Positions 1 through 9,045 of a stretch of DNA of 64,000 nucleotides are shown here, piece by piece. Origin of the DNA: Tropicibacter alexandrii. GTDB lineage: Bacteria > Pseudomonadota > Alphaproteobacteria > Rhodobacterales > Rhodobacteraceae. The translations under genes were made by a program, and so were the position numbers. The notes under the pieces are model-generated. The model worked only from the letters and a program-made list of their open reading frames with translations, was not told where the DNA came from and did no database searches. Position 1 is the stretch's first letter; each line of letters opens with the position of its first letter. Where the stretch lies: NCBI RefSeq assembly GCF_003667315.2, contig NZ_RCTZ02000011.1, positions 62,001 to 126,000 on the forward strand, read 5' to 3'.

Positions 1-1
1 C

Positions 2-2680
2 GAGGCGCAAGGCTTTGCACGGGTGCATGGGTTCACCGCGATCAGCTATGCCGCGCAGGCCCCCGACGGGCAGTTCGACGGCGCTGTCTTCTTTGGCAAG
101 GCCAAGTCGTGGCGCAGGGCCGCGCGCCGGTTGCCTCGGGCCATCGAGATCGTGCCCGCCGACGAGGCGGCGCTGACGCCGCTGGCCGCGCCCGAGCCGC
201 AACCCACGACGCCCGAACCCCAGATCGCCATGGCCTTCGACACGGTCGAGGAGAAACCGGTCGAAATCGACGCAGCGGACCAGACGCCCGAGCCGTCCTC
301 TGACGCGGACCCGGTGAGCGACACGGACGCCGCCCTGCCCAAGGCGCAGGAACCCGAGGCGACGGCGGATGCCGACGCCGCCGCCCCGGACGCAGCCGAG
401 GACACGCGCGAGCAACGCCGCGCCCGTCGCGCCGAACGGCGCGCCAGACAGCAGGCCGAGACCGCCGCGCCCCTGCCCGACGCGGATGAGGCCGACACGG
501 ACAGCGATGATGCCGAAGCCCCGCAGGCCATCACGCCCGCCCCGGCGCAGGACACGGGCCCCGCCCCGACGGTCCGGTCGGACCCCGAACCGGGACAAGC
601 GCCGCCCTTGGCCGGTGTCAAGCCCGAGGACCACGAGGCGCCGACCGCCGTGCCGGTGAGCTTCTCGACCATCCGCGCCAGCCGCACCGATGGCGCCACC
701 ATTCCGCCAGCGCCGCGCGCGCTCAAACTGGGCGATACCGCAGAGCCGACCCGCGTCGAGCCGCGATTTCACCCGGTTCTGGGCGGCTCGAAAGCTGCGG
801 TGGACGAGTCGGCCGCGCCGAAACTGTCGGCGCCGGAGCGCGCCGAGCCGCCCGCCGATGCGGATACACCGCCGCAGAAGGAAAAGCGCAAGGGGTTGCT
901 GGCCGGTAAGGGCGCGAAGCTGAAGCGGGGCCTCGACCGAGGCAAGGACAAGCGCAAGCCGGAGCGGGACACGCCCTCTCCGCAGGCGCCGAAATCCCCG
1001 ATCCTGGCAAAGCCGGAGCCCGAGGCGCCCTCCGTTGCGAAACCCGCGGACAGCGCCCCCGGCGCAGCGGCCGCCGCCGCCGCGGCAGGCCTCGCCGCTG
1101 CTGCCCCAATGGCCCCCGGACCGCAGGCAAAATCGCCGTCGCCCCTGACCCGATTGGCCGCGATGCGGGGCGATGCCGCGACGCAGGGTCCCGTGCCGAC
1201 ACCGGAGCCCGCCACCACGAAGAAACCCAACGCCGTCTTGTCCCGCCTGTCCCAGAGCCGGAACGCAAGACCCGGCCTCGCCGCCCCTGCGGGCGGTGCC
1301 TCGGTCGCGCTCAATGAACGCGAGCGTCTGACCGTCTTCGGCATGCGCAAGGATCAGAAGATCGGTGGCAAACCGCGCTTTCTCGGCCTGATGCTGACGG
1401 CGGCCCTGCTGCTTTTCCTGATCGGCGTCGCGGCTTGGGCTTCGGTGTTCCTCGACGAGGGGCTCGCCTCGCTGTTCCGCCGCGACGAGACCCGGACCGA
1501 GGTGGCCAGCCTGCCCGCGCCGGACGCACCCGAAGCCGCCCCGACGGCGCTTGTCGACCCCCAAGCCCCAGCCGCCCCCGAACCTGCCGCCCCCATAACC
1601 GCCGCGCCCGACCCCGAGGCCGAAGCGGAGGAGGATGTCGAACTCGCGGCGCTGGACAGCGAGCCGGCCGTGACCGATGCACCCGAGCCGCTGGCTCAGC
1701 CCGTCGAGCCACGAATCCTGACCCCCGAGGAAGCCACGACCACCTATGCGGCGACCGGCATCTGGCAGCGGACGCCCGGCGCGCCGTTGCTGCCGCCTGC
1801 GGATGGCGTCGATGACGTCTATGTCGCCTCGATCGACCCGAATGTTCAGCAATTCGACGCGGTTGCCCTGCCGCAGCCCTCCGGCCTTGCCGCCGATGCC
1901 GCGCTGGAAGATCCGGGCCTGCCCCCGCCAGCGGACATGACCTTCGATTTCGACGAGCGTGGCTTGATCCGGGCCACTCCGGAAGGGGCGCTGACGCCCG
2001 AGGGCCTGCGCATCTTTACCGGGCGGCCCGACGTGATCCCACCGTTGCGGCAAGCCGCCCTGACACCGCAACCCGAGGCGCGACTCGATGCGCCGGAAGA
2101 TGCCGAGGCGCTGGACCGCCTGCAAGCTTTCCGCCCCGAAGCGCGCCCCGATGACATCATCGAACAGCGCGAGCGCGCGACACTGGGCGGCATTTCGCGG
2201 GACGAACTGGCCGCCATGCGCCCGGTCCTGCGCCCCAGAACCGTGCAGGAAGAGGCCACCGAGGCCGAACCCGAGGAACCCGCCACCGCGCAGGCCGTGA
2301 CCGCGTCGCTCGTGCCGCTGTCACGTCCGCGCAACATGGAGGCCATCGTGCGCCGGGCCGAGGCACAGCGCCCGGCAGAGCCCGTCCAGCAGGCCGCCGC
2401 CGTGTCCCAGCCGTTGACCCCAAGCGGCCCGACCGCGACCAGCGTTGCCCGCGCCGCGACCGATCCGAACGCGATCAACCTGTCGAAGATCAACCTGATC
2501 GGCGTCTATGGCACCCCGTCCAACCGACGCGCGCTCGTGCGCCTTCCCGGCTCGGGTAAGTATGAGAAAGTCAAGACCGGGGACCGGCTCGACGGTGGGC
2601 GCGTCCAGTCGATCAGCGAGAGCGCCCTTGTCTATGTCAAGAACGGACGCGCCATCACCTTGCAGATGCCGCGCGGCTGA
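2..2680 (+). CDS. Large Pro/Ala/Glu-rich membrane protein with PilP-like C-terminus, 5' partial
   Basis: The reading frame is open back to the left edge (it reads EAQGFAR before the first possible start, a GTG at 23), so the true start lies outside the window. The visible part is about 892 residues. Most of it is low-complexity Pro/Ala/Glu/Asp-rich sequence, and a Lys/Arg-rich patch lies near residues 295-325. One clear membrane segment (FLGLMLTAALLLFLIGVAAW, about residues 459-482) splits it into a probable cytoplasmic and a probable periplasmic half. The last 65 residues (from INLSKINLIGVYGTPSNRRA) resemble the small beta domain of type IV pilus protein PilP and related secretion-system C proteins. 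No other pilus gene is in the window. The function is unknown; a cell-envelope scaffold is an inference. Confidence 0.72.
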   Translation, partial: EAQGFARVHGFTAISYAAQAPDGQFDGAVFFGKAKSWRRAARRLPRAIEIVPADEAALTPLAAPEPQPTTPEPQIAMAFDTVEEKPVEIDAADQTPEPSSDADPVSDTDAALPKAQEPEATADADAAAPDAAEDTREQRRARRAERRARQQAETAAPLPDADEADTDSDDAEAPQAITPAPAQDTGPAPTVRSDPEPGQAPPLAGVKPEDHEAPTAVPVSFSTIRASRTDGATIPPAPRALKLGDTAEPTRVEPRFHPVLGGSKAAVDESAAPKLSAPERAEPPADADTPPQKEKRKGLLAGKGAKLKRGLDRGKDKRKPERDTPSPQAPKSPILAKPEPEAPSVAKPADSAPGAAAAAAAAGLAAAAPMAPGPQAKSPSPLTRLAAMRGDAATQGPVPTPEPATTKKPNAVLSRLSQSRNARPGLAAPAGGASVALNERERLTVFGMRKDQKIGGKPRFLGLMLTAALLLFLIGVAAWASVFLDEGLASLFRRDETRTEVASLPAPDAPEAAPTALVDPQAPAAPEPAAPITAAPDPEAEAEEDVELAALDSEPAVTDAPEPLAQPVEPRILTPEEATTTYAATGIWQRTPGAPLLPPADGVDDVYVASIDPNVQQFDAVALPQPSGLAADAALEDPGLPPPADMTFDFDERGLIRATPEGALTPEGLRIFTGRPDVIPPLRQAALTPQPEARLDAPEDAEALDRLQAFRPEARPDDIIEQRERATLGGISRDELAAMRPVLRPRTVQEEATEAEPEEPATAQAVTASLVPLSRPRNMEAIVRRAEAQRPAEPVQQAAAVSQPLTPSGPTATSVARAATDPNAINLSKINLIGVYGTPSNRRALVRLPGSGKYEKVKTGDRLDGGRVQSISESALVYVKNGRAITLQMPRG

Positions 2681-2697
2681 CGCTTCCCCCGCGCATG

Positions 2698-2724
2698 AAA
2701 AAGGCCGGCCCCGCAGGACCGGCC
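2698..2724 (-). terminator. Intrinsic terminator downstream of hppD
   Basis: On the minus strand a GGCCGG ... CCGGCC stem with an eight- to ten-base loop is followed by five T residues. It lies about 40 bases past the hppD stop. It also sits just past the stop of the convergent upstream gene and may serve both. Confidence 0.7.
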
Positions 2725-2761
2725 CAATCGACGGCGCCGGATTGCCAGCGCCGCTCCTCCC

Positions 2762-3859
2762 TTACTCGGCGGCGTGCAATTCACCGTTTTCGATCTGCTC
2801 GCGCTCGATCGACTCGAAGAGCGCCTTGAAGTTGCCCTCGCCAAAGCCGTCATCGCCCTTGCGCTGGATGAACTCGAAGAAGATCGGCCCGATCACCGTC
2901 TTGGAGAAGATCTGGAGCAGGATCTTCGTCTCGCCCCCATCGACCACACCTTCGCCATCGATCAGGATGCCATGTTTCTTCATGCGGTCGACGGGCTCGT
3001 CATGGCCCTTCACCCGGTCAAAGCTGAGATCGTAATAGGTGTCCGGCGGGCCGGGCATGAATTTGAGGCCGCTCTCGGCGATCTGGTCGGTCGCGTCATA
3101 GATGTCGCGCGCGCCCACGGCGATGTGCTGGATGCCCTCGCCGTTATACTTCTTGAGATAGGCCACGATCTGCCCGGTCTCGCCCCGATCCTCGTTGATC
3201 GGGATGCGGATGCGCCCGCAAGGCGAGGTCAGCGCACGGCTGAACAACCCGGTAAACTTGCCCTCGATATCGAAAAAGCGGATTTCACGGAAATTAAACA
3301 GGTCGCCGTAAAAGCGGAACCAAGTGTCCATGTTCCCCTTGAAGACATTATGCGTCAGGTGGTCGAGATACCAGAAGCCCACGCCCTTGGGCTTGGACTG
3401 CGCAATCCAGTCGAATTCGTCATTGTAGGGCGAGGTGTCATAATATTGGTCGGTGAAATAGATCAGGCTGCCACCGATCCCCTTGATCGCGGGCCAGTCC
3501 ACGGTCTTGTCGGTGCCCAGATACGGCTCTGCCCCGTTTTTGACCGCGTGGTCATAGGCGTGCTGTGCATCCACCACGCGCCAAGCCATCGACGGCGCGC
3601 AGGGCCCGTGTTCCTCGACGAAGCGCGCGGCAAAGCTGTCAGGCTCGGCGTTCAGCACATAGGTGATGTCGCCCTGCTGCCACAACTCGATGGCCTTGGT
3701 CTTGTGATTGGCAACGTGTTCGTATCCCATCTTGCGGAACAGCGTGCGCAGCTCTTCGGGGTCGGGATGGGCGAATTCGACGAATTCGAAGCCGTCGGTG
3801 CCCGCCGGGTTTTCGTCGGTGATGGTTGCCTGCGGGGCATCATGCGGGAAGGGTCCCAT
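2762..3859 (-). CDS. hppD: 4-hydroxyphenylpyruvate dioxygenase
   Basis: This 365-residue non-heme iron enzyme converts 4-hydroxyphenylpyruvate to homogentisate in tyrosine breakdown. The length is typical. The three expected iron ligands are visible: His167 in DHLTHNV, His245 in GIQHIAVG and Glu329 in GPIFFEFIQRKG. The C-terminal dioxygenase half is complete. The frame is open 23 codons further upstream, but the start at 3859 has a strong AGGAGG seven bases ahead, so I chose it. An Lrp/AsnC-type regulator is divergently transcribed 123 bases away, a common arrangement for control of this gene. Homogentisate dioxygenase and later pathway genes are not in the window. Confidence 0.97.
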   Translation of the reverse strand: MGPFPHDAPQATITDENPAGTDGFEFVEFAHPDPEELRTLFRKMGYEHVANHKTKAIELWQQGDITYVLNAEPDSFAARFVEEHGPCAPSMAWRVVDAQHAYDHAVKNGAEPYLGTDKTVDWPAIKGIGGSLIYFTDQYYDTSPYNDEFDWIAQSKPKGVGFWYLDHLTHNVFKGNMDTWFRFYGDLFNFREIRFFDIEGKFTGLFSRALTSPCGRIRIPINEDRGETGQIVAYLKKYNGEGIQHIAVGARDIYDATDQIAESGLKFMPGPPDTYYDLSFDRVKGHDEPVDRMKKHGILIDGEGVVDGGETKILLQIFSKTVIGPIFFEFIQRKGDDGFGEGNFKALFESIEREQIENGELHAAE

Positions 3860-3894
3860 GGTCAAACCTCCTGTTCGTGTCGCGTTTGACCGAA

Positions 3895-3930
3895 ATTGTA
3901 TCTTGCTGCACGCGCGGAATGTGCGCATTC
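3895..3930 (-). promoter_or_regulatory. Divergent hppD/lrp control region with inverted repeat
   Basis: The 123-base divergent gap holds an inverted repeat GAATG-TGCG-CATTC (3917-3930). A possible hppD -10 element, TACAAT on the minus strand, lies at 3895-3900. The repeat sits about where the -35 element would be, and no good -35 is seen there. This fits an activator site for the adjacent Lrp-type protein. That is an inference from position only. Confidence 0.4.
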
Positions 3931-3982
3931 TCCCATGAAATCAGCCGATACACACAGCTTTCCCGCAGAATAGTGAGCTAAC

Positions 3983-4459
3983 ATGCTTGAATCCCGCACC
4001 ACGCTCGATCCGACGGATATTGCCCTGCTGGCCTTCCTGCAAAGGAATGGCACGGCCACGTCACAGGAACTGGGCGCAGAGCTGAACCTTTCGGCCAGCC
4101 AAGCGGGGCGGCGACGGCAACGGCTTGAGGAAAACGGCGTCATTCAGGGCTATCGCGCACGGCTCGACCCGGCAAAGCTGGGTCTGCATGTGCAGGCCTT
4201 CGTTCAGGTTCAACTGGCCAGCCACGGCACGGAACAAGGCGCGGCCTTTTCCCGCCTCTTGCGCACACGCGCCGAAGTCACCTCGGCCTGGACCATGACG
4301 GGCGAGGCGGATTACCTGCTTCGGGTGTTCTGCGAGGACCTGCCCGCGCTCAACCGGCTGATCCACGAGGTTCTGCTGGCCCATCCGGTGGTCGCGCGCG
4401 TACACAGCCAGATCGTCATGGACCAACCCAAGGCCGACGCCCCTTTGCCAATCGGATGA
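3983..4459 (+). CDS. Lrp/AsnC family transcriptional regulator
   Basis: The protein has 158 residues, the usual size for the family. The N-terminal winged helix-turn-helix covers roughly residues 8-58 (DPTDIALLAFLQRNG followed by a helix with LNLSASQAGRRRQRLEENGVI). The C-terminal part is an AsnC/RAM ligand-binding domain (GLHVQAFVQVQL, then TGEADYLLRVFCEDL). It is divergent from hppD, so the likely role is amino-acid-responsive control of tyrosine breakdown. The target and ligand (tyrosine or phenylalanine) are inferred from neighbourhood only. Confidence 0.92.
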   Translation: MLESRTTLDPTDIALLAFLQRNGTATSQELGAELNLSASQAGRRRQRLEENGVIQGYRARLDPAKLGLHVQAFVQVQLASHGTEQGAAFSRLLRTRAEVTSAWTMTGEADYLLRVFCEDLPALNRLIHEVLLAHPVVARVHSQIVMDQPKADAPLPIG

Positions 4460-4490
4460 AGGGGCCTTGCCCCTCGGCCTTCGGCCTCAC

Positions 4491-4564
4491 CCCAAGGTAT
4501 TTTTGGACCAAAGAAGACATGAGCGGTCGTCCGAGCTTCTTTGGTCCCAAAGTACCTCGGGGGG
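4491..4564. repeat. Inverted intergenic repeat, GGTATTTTTGGACCAAAG family
   Basis: Between the convergent lrp-type and uvrD-type genes, a left arm (4494-4516, containing GGTATTTTTGGACCAAAG) faces a right arm (4536-4564, CTTCTTTGGTCCCAAAGTAC). Together they can form a long hairpin. GC-rich flanks such as GGGGCAGAGCCCC adjoin it at 4573-4595. Related copies occur at 16342, 46165, 54318 and 57987, always outside genes. It probably ends transcription from both sides. Confidence 0.7.
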
Positions 4565-4605
4565 CCGACCGCAGGGAGGTGGGGGCAGAGCCCCCTGCCG
4601 CGCTC

Positions 4606-7008
4606 TCAAAATGGCACGTCATCCGCAGAGACGATGAATCGTGCCACAACCTTCTTCGTGCCGGATTTGTCGAACTCGATCTCCAGCTTGTCGCCCTCGA
4701 TCGACATGACCTCGCCATAGCCGAACTTCTGGTGAAAGACGCGGTCGCCGACCGTGTAAGCCGAGACCGCCGTCAGGTCGATGGTCGTGGTTCGGCTTTC
4801 CCGCGGCTGGCTGACCGGGCGCGTGCCCTGACGGTCCTGCAAGCGGCGCCAGCCGGGCGAGTTGTAGACATTCGCCTCCGCCGCGCGGGTTTCGAGGGTC
4901 GAGGACATCGGCGCGCCCCCCATGCCACCGCCATAAAGGCCCGGCGGGGTCAGCACCTCGACATGGTCCTCGGGCAATTCATCGATGAAGCGGGACGGCA
5001 TCTGTGATTGCCACTGGCCGAACACGCGCCGGTTTCCGGCAAAGGAAATCGTGCAGACCTCCTCGGCGCGGGTGATGCCGACGTAAGCCAGACGGCGTTC
5101 CTCTTCGAGGCCCTGAATGCCGCTTTCATCCATGGAACGTTGCGAGGGGAACAACCCGTCTTCCCAGCCCGGCAGAAAGACCACGGGGAATTCCAGCCCC
5201 TTGGCGGCGTGTAGCGTCATGATCGAGACCTTGGCCCCGCCATCGTCGCTGTCATTGTCCATGACAAGCGCGACATGTTCCAGAAACCCTTGCAGGTTTT
5301 CAAAGGATTCCAGCGCCTTGACCAGCTCCTTGAGGTTTTCGAGGCGGCCCGGCGCCTCGGGCGTCTTGTCGTTCTGCCACATCTCGGTGTAGCCGGATTC
5401 ATCAAGAATGATCTGCGCCAGTTCCACATGGGTGACCTCCGGGCGGCCCGGCATCGGCATCGTCTCATCATCCAGCACGTCGTCCGAGGCGACCGGCACC
5501 GTCGCCCGGGTCATCCGCCCCCAACGGGCGATATCGACGACCAGTTGGCCCAGCGCCTTGGCGCCCTTGCCCTTGATCTCGCCCTGTTCGATGGCCAGCG
5601 CGGCACCGTCCAGAAGGCTGACGCCTTGCGCACGGGCGATCCGTTGAATGGTCTGCTGGGCCTTGTCGCCAAGGCCGCGTTTGGGCGTGTTGACGATGCG
5701 TTCAAAGGCCAGATCGTCGTCCGGGGACGTCACGATACGGAAATAGGCCATCGCATCGCGGATCTCCATCCGCTCGTAGAAGCGCGGCCCGCCGATCACG
5801 CGATAGGGCAGACCGATGGTCAGAAACCGGTCCTCGAAGGCCCTCATCTGGTGGGAGGCCCGCACCAGAATCGCCATGTCGTCCAGCGAATAGGGGCGCA
5901 TCCCGCGCGTGCCGCCCTGCATCGACTCGATCTCTTCGCCGATCCAGCGCGCTTCTTCTTCGCCGTCCCAATGGCCGATCAGGCGGACCTTTTCGCCCTC
6001 CTGCGCCTCGGTCCACAGCTCCTTGCCCAGACGGGTGGTGTTGCCGCGAATGACGTTCGACGCGGCCGCCAGAATGTGCGGCGTCGAGCGATAATTCTGT
6101 TCCAGACGGACCACCGCCGCGCCCTCGAAATCCTTTTCAAACCGCAGGATGTTGCCGACCTCGGCGCCGCGCCAGCCATAGATCGACTGGTCGTCATCAC
6201 CCACGCAGCAGATGTTGCGGTGCTTCTGCGCCAAGAGCCGCAGCCACATGTATTGCGCGGTGTTGGTGTCCTGATACTCGTCCACAAGGATGAAGCGGAA
6301 CCAGCGCTGGTATTGCTCCAGCACGTCCGGGTGCAGGCGGAAGATCGTGACCATGTGCAACAGAAGGTCGCCGAAATCGACGGCGTTCAACTCGCGCAGG
6401 CGTTCCTGATACTGCTTGTACATCTCGGGGCCACGATGGTTGTAGGCCCCGGCATCGCCGCTGGGCACCTTGTCCCATGTGATCGCGCGGTTCTTCCAAT
6501 CGTCGATGATGCCGGACAGCATGCGCGGCGGCCAACGCTTTTCATCGATGCCGGCGGCCTGAATCAGCTGCTTGAGCAGACGCAACTGGTCATCGGTGTC
6601 GAGGATGGTGAAGTTCGATTTCAGCCCGACCAGTTCGGCGTGGCGGCGCAGCAGCTTGACGCAGATCGAGTGGAAGGTGCCGAGCCACGGCATGCCCTCG
6701 ACCGCCTGCCCAAGCATGCCCGCCACGCGTGTTTTCATCTCGCGTGCGGCCTTGTTGGTGAAGGTCACCGACAGGATCTCGTTCGGACGGGCGCGTCCCG
6801 TCGTCAGAAGGTGGACGATTCGCGCGGTCAGCGCCTTGGTCTTGCCCGTGCCCGCGCCCGCCAGCATCAACACCGGACCGTCGAGTTGTTCGACGGCGGC
6901 GCGCTGCTGCGGGTTGAGCTGATCCAGATAGGGCGTCGGCCGCGCAGCCATGGCGCGGGCGGAAAGCGAGGACGCCTCGAAAGCGTCGAATTCGTCAAAG
7001 CTGCTCAT
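4606..7008 (-). CDS. uvrD: UvrD/PcrA-type superfamily 1 DNA helicase
   Basis: This 800-residue protein has the full set of SF1A motifs. Walker A is AGAGTGKT (residues 50-57), motif Ia carries SVTFTNKAAREM, motif II is VDEYQDTN, and QSIYGWRGA, LEQNYRS, and the late VSIMTLHAAKGLEFPVVFLPGWEDG and RRLAYVGITRA blocks follow. It is expected to unwind DNA 3'-5' in nucleotide excision and mismatch repair and in removal of RecA or stalled replication complexes. The C-terminal tail (GDRVFHQKFGYGEVMSIEGD) is the Tudor-like RNA-polymerase-binding segment typical of PcrA/UvrD. No strong Shine-Dalgarno sequence is seen before 7008. uvrD and pcrA names are used interchangeably in this clade. Confidence 0.96.
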   Translation of the reverse strand: MSSFDEFDAFEASSLSARAMAARPTPYLDQLNPQQRAAVEQLDGPVLMLAGAGTGKTKALTARIVHLLTTGRARPNEILSVTFTNKAAREMKTRVAGMLGQAVEGMPWLGTFHSICVKLLRRHAELVGLKSNFTILDTDDQLRLLKQLIQAAGIDEKRWPPRMLSGIIDDWKNRAITWDKVPSGDAGAYNHRGPEMYKQYQERLRELNAVDFGDLLLHMVTIFRLHPDVLEQYQRWFRFILVDEYQDTNTAQYMWLRLLAQKHRNICCVGDDDQSIYGWRGAEVGNILRFEKDFEGAAVVRLEQNYRSTPHILAAASNVIRGNTTRLGKELWTEAQEGEKVRLIGHWDGEEEARWIGEEIESMQGGTRGMRPYSLDDMAILVRASHQMRAFEDRFLTIGLPYRVIGGPRFYERMEIRDAMAYFRIVTSPDDDLAFERIVNTPKRGLGDKAQQTIQRIARAQGVSLLDGAALAIEQGEIKGKGAKALGQLVVDIARWGRMTRATVPVASDDVLDDETMPMPGRPEVTHVELAQIILDESGYTEMWQNDKTPEAPGRLENLKELVKALESFENLQGFLEHVALVMDNDSDDGGAKVSIMTLHAAKGLEFPVVFLPGWEDGLFPSQRSMDESGIQGLEEERRLAYVGITRAEEVCTISFAGNRRVFGQWQSQMPSRFIDELPEDHVEVLTPPGLYGGGMGGAPMSSTLETRAAEANVYNSPGWRRLQDRQGTRPVSQPRESRTTTIDLTAVSAYTVGDRVFHQKFGYGEVMSIEGDKLEIEFDKSGTKKVVARFIVSADDVPF

Positions 7009-7030
7009 GGCAGCAATCTAGCGCCTCGGC

Positions 7031-7075
7031 GCGCAAAGGGAAAGAGCGTGTTCGCGCTCCGTTCTTCCCTTGCGC
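7031..7075 (-). terminator. Long hairpin between receiver-like gene and uvrD
   Basis: GCGCAAAGGGAA at 7031-7042 pairs with TTCCCTTGCGC at 7065-7075, with an inner AGAGCG/CGCTCC pairing. It lies 24 bases past the stop of the upstream gene and ahead of uvrD. No clear T-run follows, so it may be a weak terminator or an mRNA-stabilising stem. Confidence 0.45.
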
Positions 7076-7098
7076 ATCAGGTTCCTGTGGATATCCGC

Positions 7099-7779
7099 TC
7101 AGGCGGCGACGGTTTGCGCCGATCGCCCGCGACGGATCGAGGAAAACACCGGCGACACTGCCCGGGTGCGAGGCACTTCGCCGTCGCCGCGGGCGACGCG
7201 GGCGATCTGGCCACCTTCGTCCTGCAGGATACGGGCGACCGCGACACCGTGATCGCTGACCACGCGCGCGACTTGCGGCTCGGGCTGCGGCTCCGGCTCC
7301 TCCCAGATCGAGGCGCGGGGCGCGGGTTCATCCCAGCCGGGCTGCGGCGAGGTGAGCTTGATATCATCCTCGCTGGGCATGCGCTGCGCGGTCTCTTGCG
7401 CGGTAATCGGGGTTTCCTTTTGCTGAACGACTGAGGCCAGCGCCAGCTTGGCGGCGACGCTGGGGGCCAGATCGGCGCCAAGGACGCAGCTCATCGACGG
7501 GAAGGCCTGCACCATGCGGTCGGTATCGCCGGACACGTCCGGGGTCAGCGCGATGGTCACGAGGTTGGGGTTGCGGCGTTCGGCCATGCGCACCACCTCG
7601 GCAAAGCGTTTGCCGACGCTGCGCCTGTCGATCACCAGAATATCGACGCCGAACCGGTCGATACAGGTCAGCGCGACGGGCACCGCGCCGGTGCCGGTGA
7701 TCTGCACCCCCTCTTCGAGAAAGGCCAGTTGCCCCTGCTCGAGACGGCGCGGATTGTTGTCCAAGATCAGTGCATACAT
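7099..7779 (-). CDS. Response-regulator receiver-like protein without output domain
   Basis: The protein has 226 residues. The first 120 or so look like a CheY-type receiver fold: ALILDN at the start, DILVIDRR near residues 49-56 where the phosphate-accepting Asp would be, then NPNLVTIALTPD. The C-terminal 100 residues are Pro/Glu-rich, then VARVVSDHGVAVARILQDEGG-like repeats, and match no output domain I know. The start is backed by AGGGGG eight bases upstream. No histidine kinase is adjacent. It may act as a single-domain signalling protein or be a degenerate receiver. The function is unknown. Confidence 0.65.
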   Translation of the reverse strand: MYALILDNNPRRLEQGQLAFLEEGVQITGTGAVPVALTCIDRFGVDILVIDRRSVGKRFAEVVRMAERRNPNLVTIALTPDVSGDTDRMVQAFPSMSCVLGADLAPSVAAKLALASVVQQKETPITAQETAQRMPSEDDIKLTSPQPGWDEPAPRASIWEEPEPQPEPQVARVVSDHGVAVARILQDEGGQIARVARGDGEVPRTRAVSPVFSSIRRGRSAQTVAA

Positions 7780-7902
7780 CGTGGTATCCCCCTAAAGATA
7801 GCCTGTTACCGGGATAGGAAGATTCACTTAAAAAGTGCTGAAGATTTCCGGGGCGTTTTAGAGGAATTGCATGCATCCCCGGAAAAAGGCACTGATCGAG
7901 GC

Positions 7903-9045
7903 ATGGACCTGCACAGCCGATACATGACGATTGCCGACCTGCGCGCGCGGGCGCGTGGGCGCGTGCCGCATTTCGCATGGGCCTATCTGGACACCGCCAC
8001 CGGGACCGAGGCGACCTTGCGGCGCAATCGCCGCGCGCTGGACCGGGTGCTGTTCACGCCCTCGATCCTGCATGGCGAGGTCGCTGCCGATCTGACCACG
8101 GCCTTGCTGGGGCGGGACTATGCGCTGCCGTTTGGCGTCGCGCCCGTCGGGCAGTCCGGGTTGCTCTGGCCCGGCGCCGAATCGATGCTGGCGCGGGCGG
8201 CAACGCAGGCCGCCCTGCCCTACACGCTGTCGACGGTGGCCAATGCCACCCCCGAAGAGATCGGCCCCCTGACCGGCGGGCATGGCTGGTTCCAGCTCTA
8301 TCCACCGCGCGACATCGAGATGCGGCGTGACATGCTCGCGCGCGCCCGCGACAGCGGTTTCGACACGCTGGTGCTGACGGTGGATGTGCCTGTCGCCTCG
8401 CGCCGCGAACGGCAGGTCAAGGGCGGGCTGGTGCAGCCGCCCCGCCTGACGCCCCGGATTCTTGCGCAATGCGCGCTGCGCCCGGCTTGGTCCCTCGCCC
8501 GGGCCAAGGCGGGCATGCCCCGGATGAAGACGCTGGACCGCTATACGCAGGACGTGACCGCACGCGACCCGACAGCGCATGTGGGCTACCTGCTGCGCAC
8601 CGCGCCCGACTGGGACTATCTGCGCTGGATCCGCGACGCGTGGGACGGTCCGCTGATCGTCAAAGGGGTGCTGCGGGCCAAGGATGCGATTCGCCTGCAA
8701 AGGGAAGGCGTGGACGCGATCTGGGTCTCGAACCATGCCGGTCGGCAATTCGACGCCGCCCCGGCCAGCATCGAGGCCCTGCCTGCGATCCGTGCGGCCT
8801 GTTCGCTTCCGATCCTTTTCGACAGCGGCGTCGAGAGCGGGCTCGACATCTTGCGCGCCATCGCGCTTGGTGCGGATTTCGTGATGATGGGCCGGGCATG
8901 GCACTACGCGGTCTGCGCGCTTGGTCGCGATGGGCCTGCGCACATGGCCGAAATGCTCCGGCGCGACCTCGTTGCCAATCTCGGCCAGCTTGGAGTCGCC
9001 CATCCGCGCGATTTGCGCGGGTTAGCCCACGTCGCGGAAGCTTGA
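7903..9045 (+). CDS. lldD: FMN-dependent alpha-hydroxy-acid dehydrogenase (L-lactate dehydrogenase-like)
   Basis: The product has 380 residues, the usual size of the LldD/glycolate oxidase family. These enzymes oxidise L-2-hydroxy acids to 2-oxo acids using FMN. The family signature SNHAGRQFD (residues 276-284) is present, with catalytic His278 and substrate-binding Arg281. FMN-binding stretches include PFGVAPVG (residues 76-83), the FQLYPPRD strand and FDSGVESGLDILRAIALGA. The frame is open further upstream, but homology begins near residue 8, so ATG 7903 was chosen. ATG 7927 is possible. The substrate could be lactate, mandelate or another 2-hydroxy acid; the sequence does not decide. Confidence 0.88.
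   Translation: MDLHSRYMTIADLRARARGRVPHFAWAYLDTATGTEATLRRNRRALDRVLFTPSILHGEVAADLTTALLGRDYALPFGVAPVGQSGLLWPGAESMLARAATQAALPYTLSTVANATPEEIGPLTGGHGWFQLYPPRDIEMRRDMLARARDSGFDTLVLTVDVPVASRRERQVKGGLVQPPRLTPRILAQCALRPAWSLARAKAGMPRMKTLDRYTQDVTARDPTAHVGYLLRTAPDWDYLRWIRDAWDGPLIVKGVLRAKDAIRLQREGVDAIWVSNHAGRQFDAAPASIEALPAIRAACSLPILFDSGVESGLDILRAIALGADFVMMGRAWHYAVCALGRDGPAHMAEMLRRDLVANLGQLGVAHPRDLRGLAHVAEA

Noticed and set aside
5275-7434. 719-codon open frame on the plus strand
   Set aside because: It lies antisense to the clearly coding uvrD-type gene; its translation is low-complexity and matches no family. Such shadows are expected at high GC.
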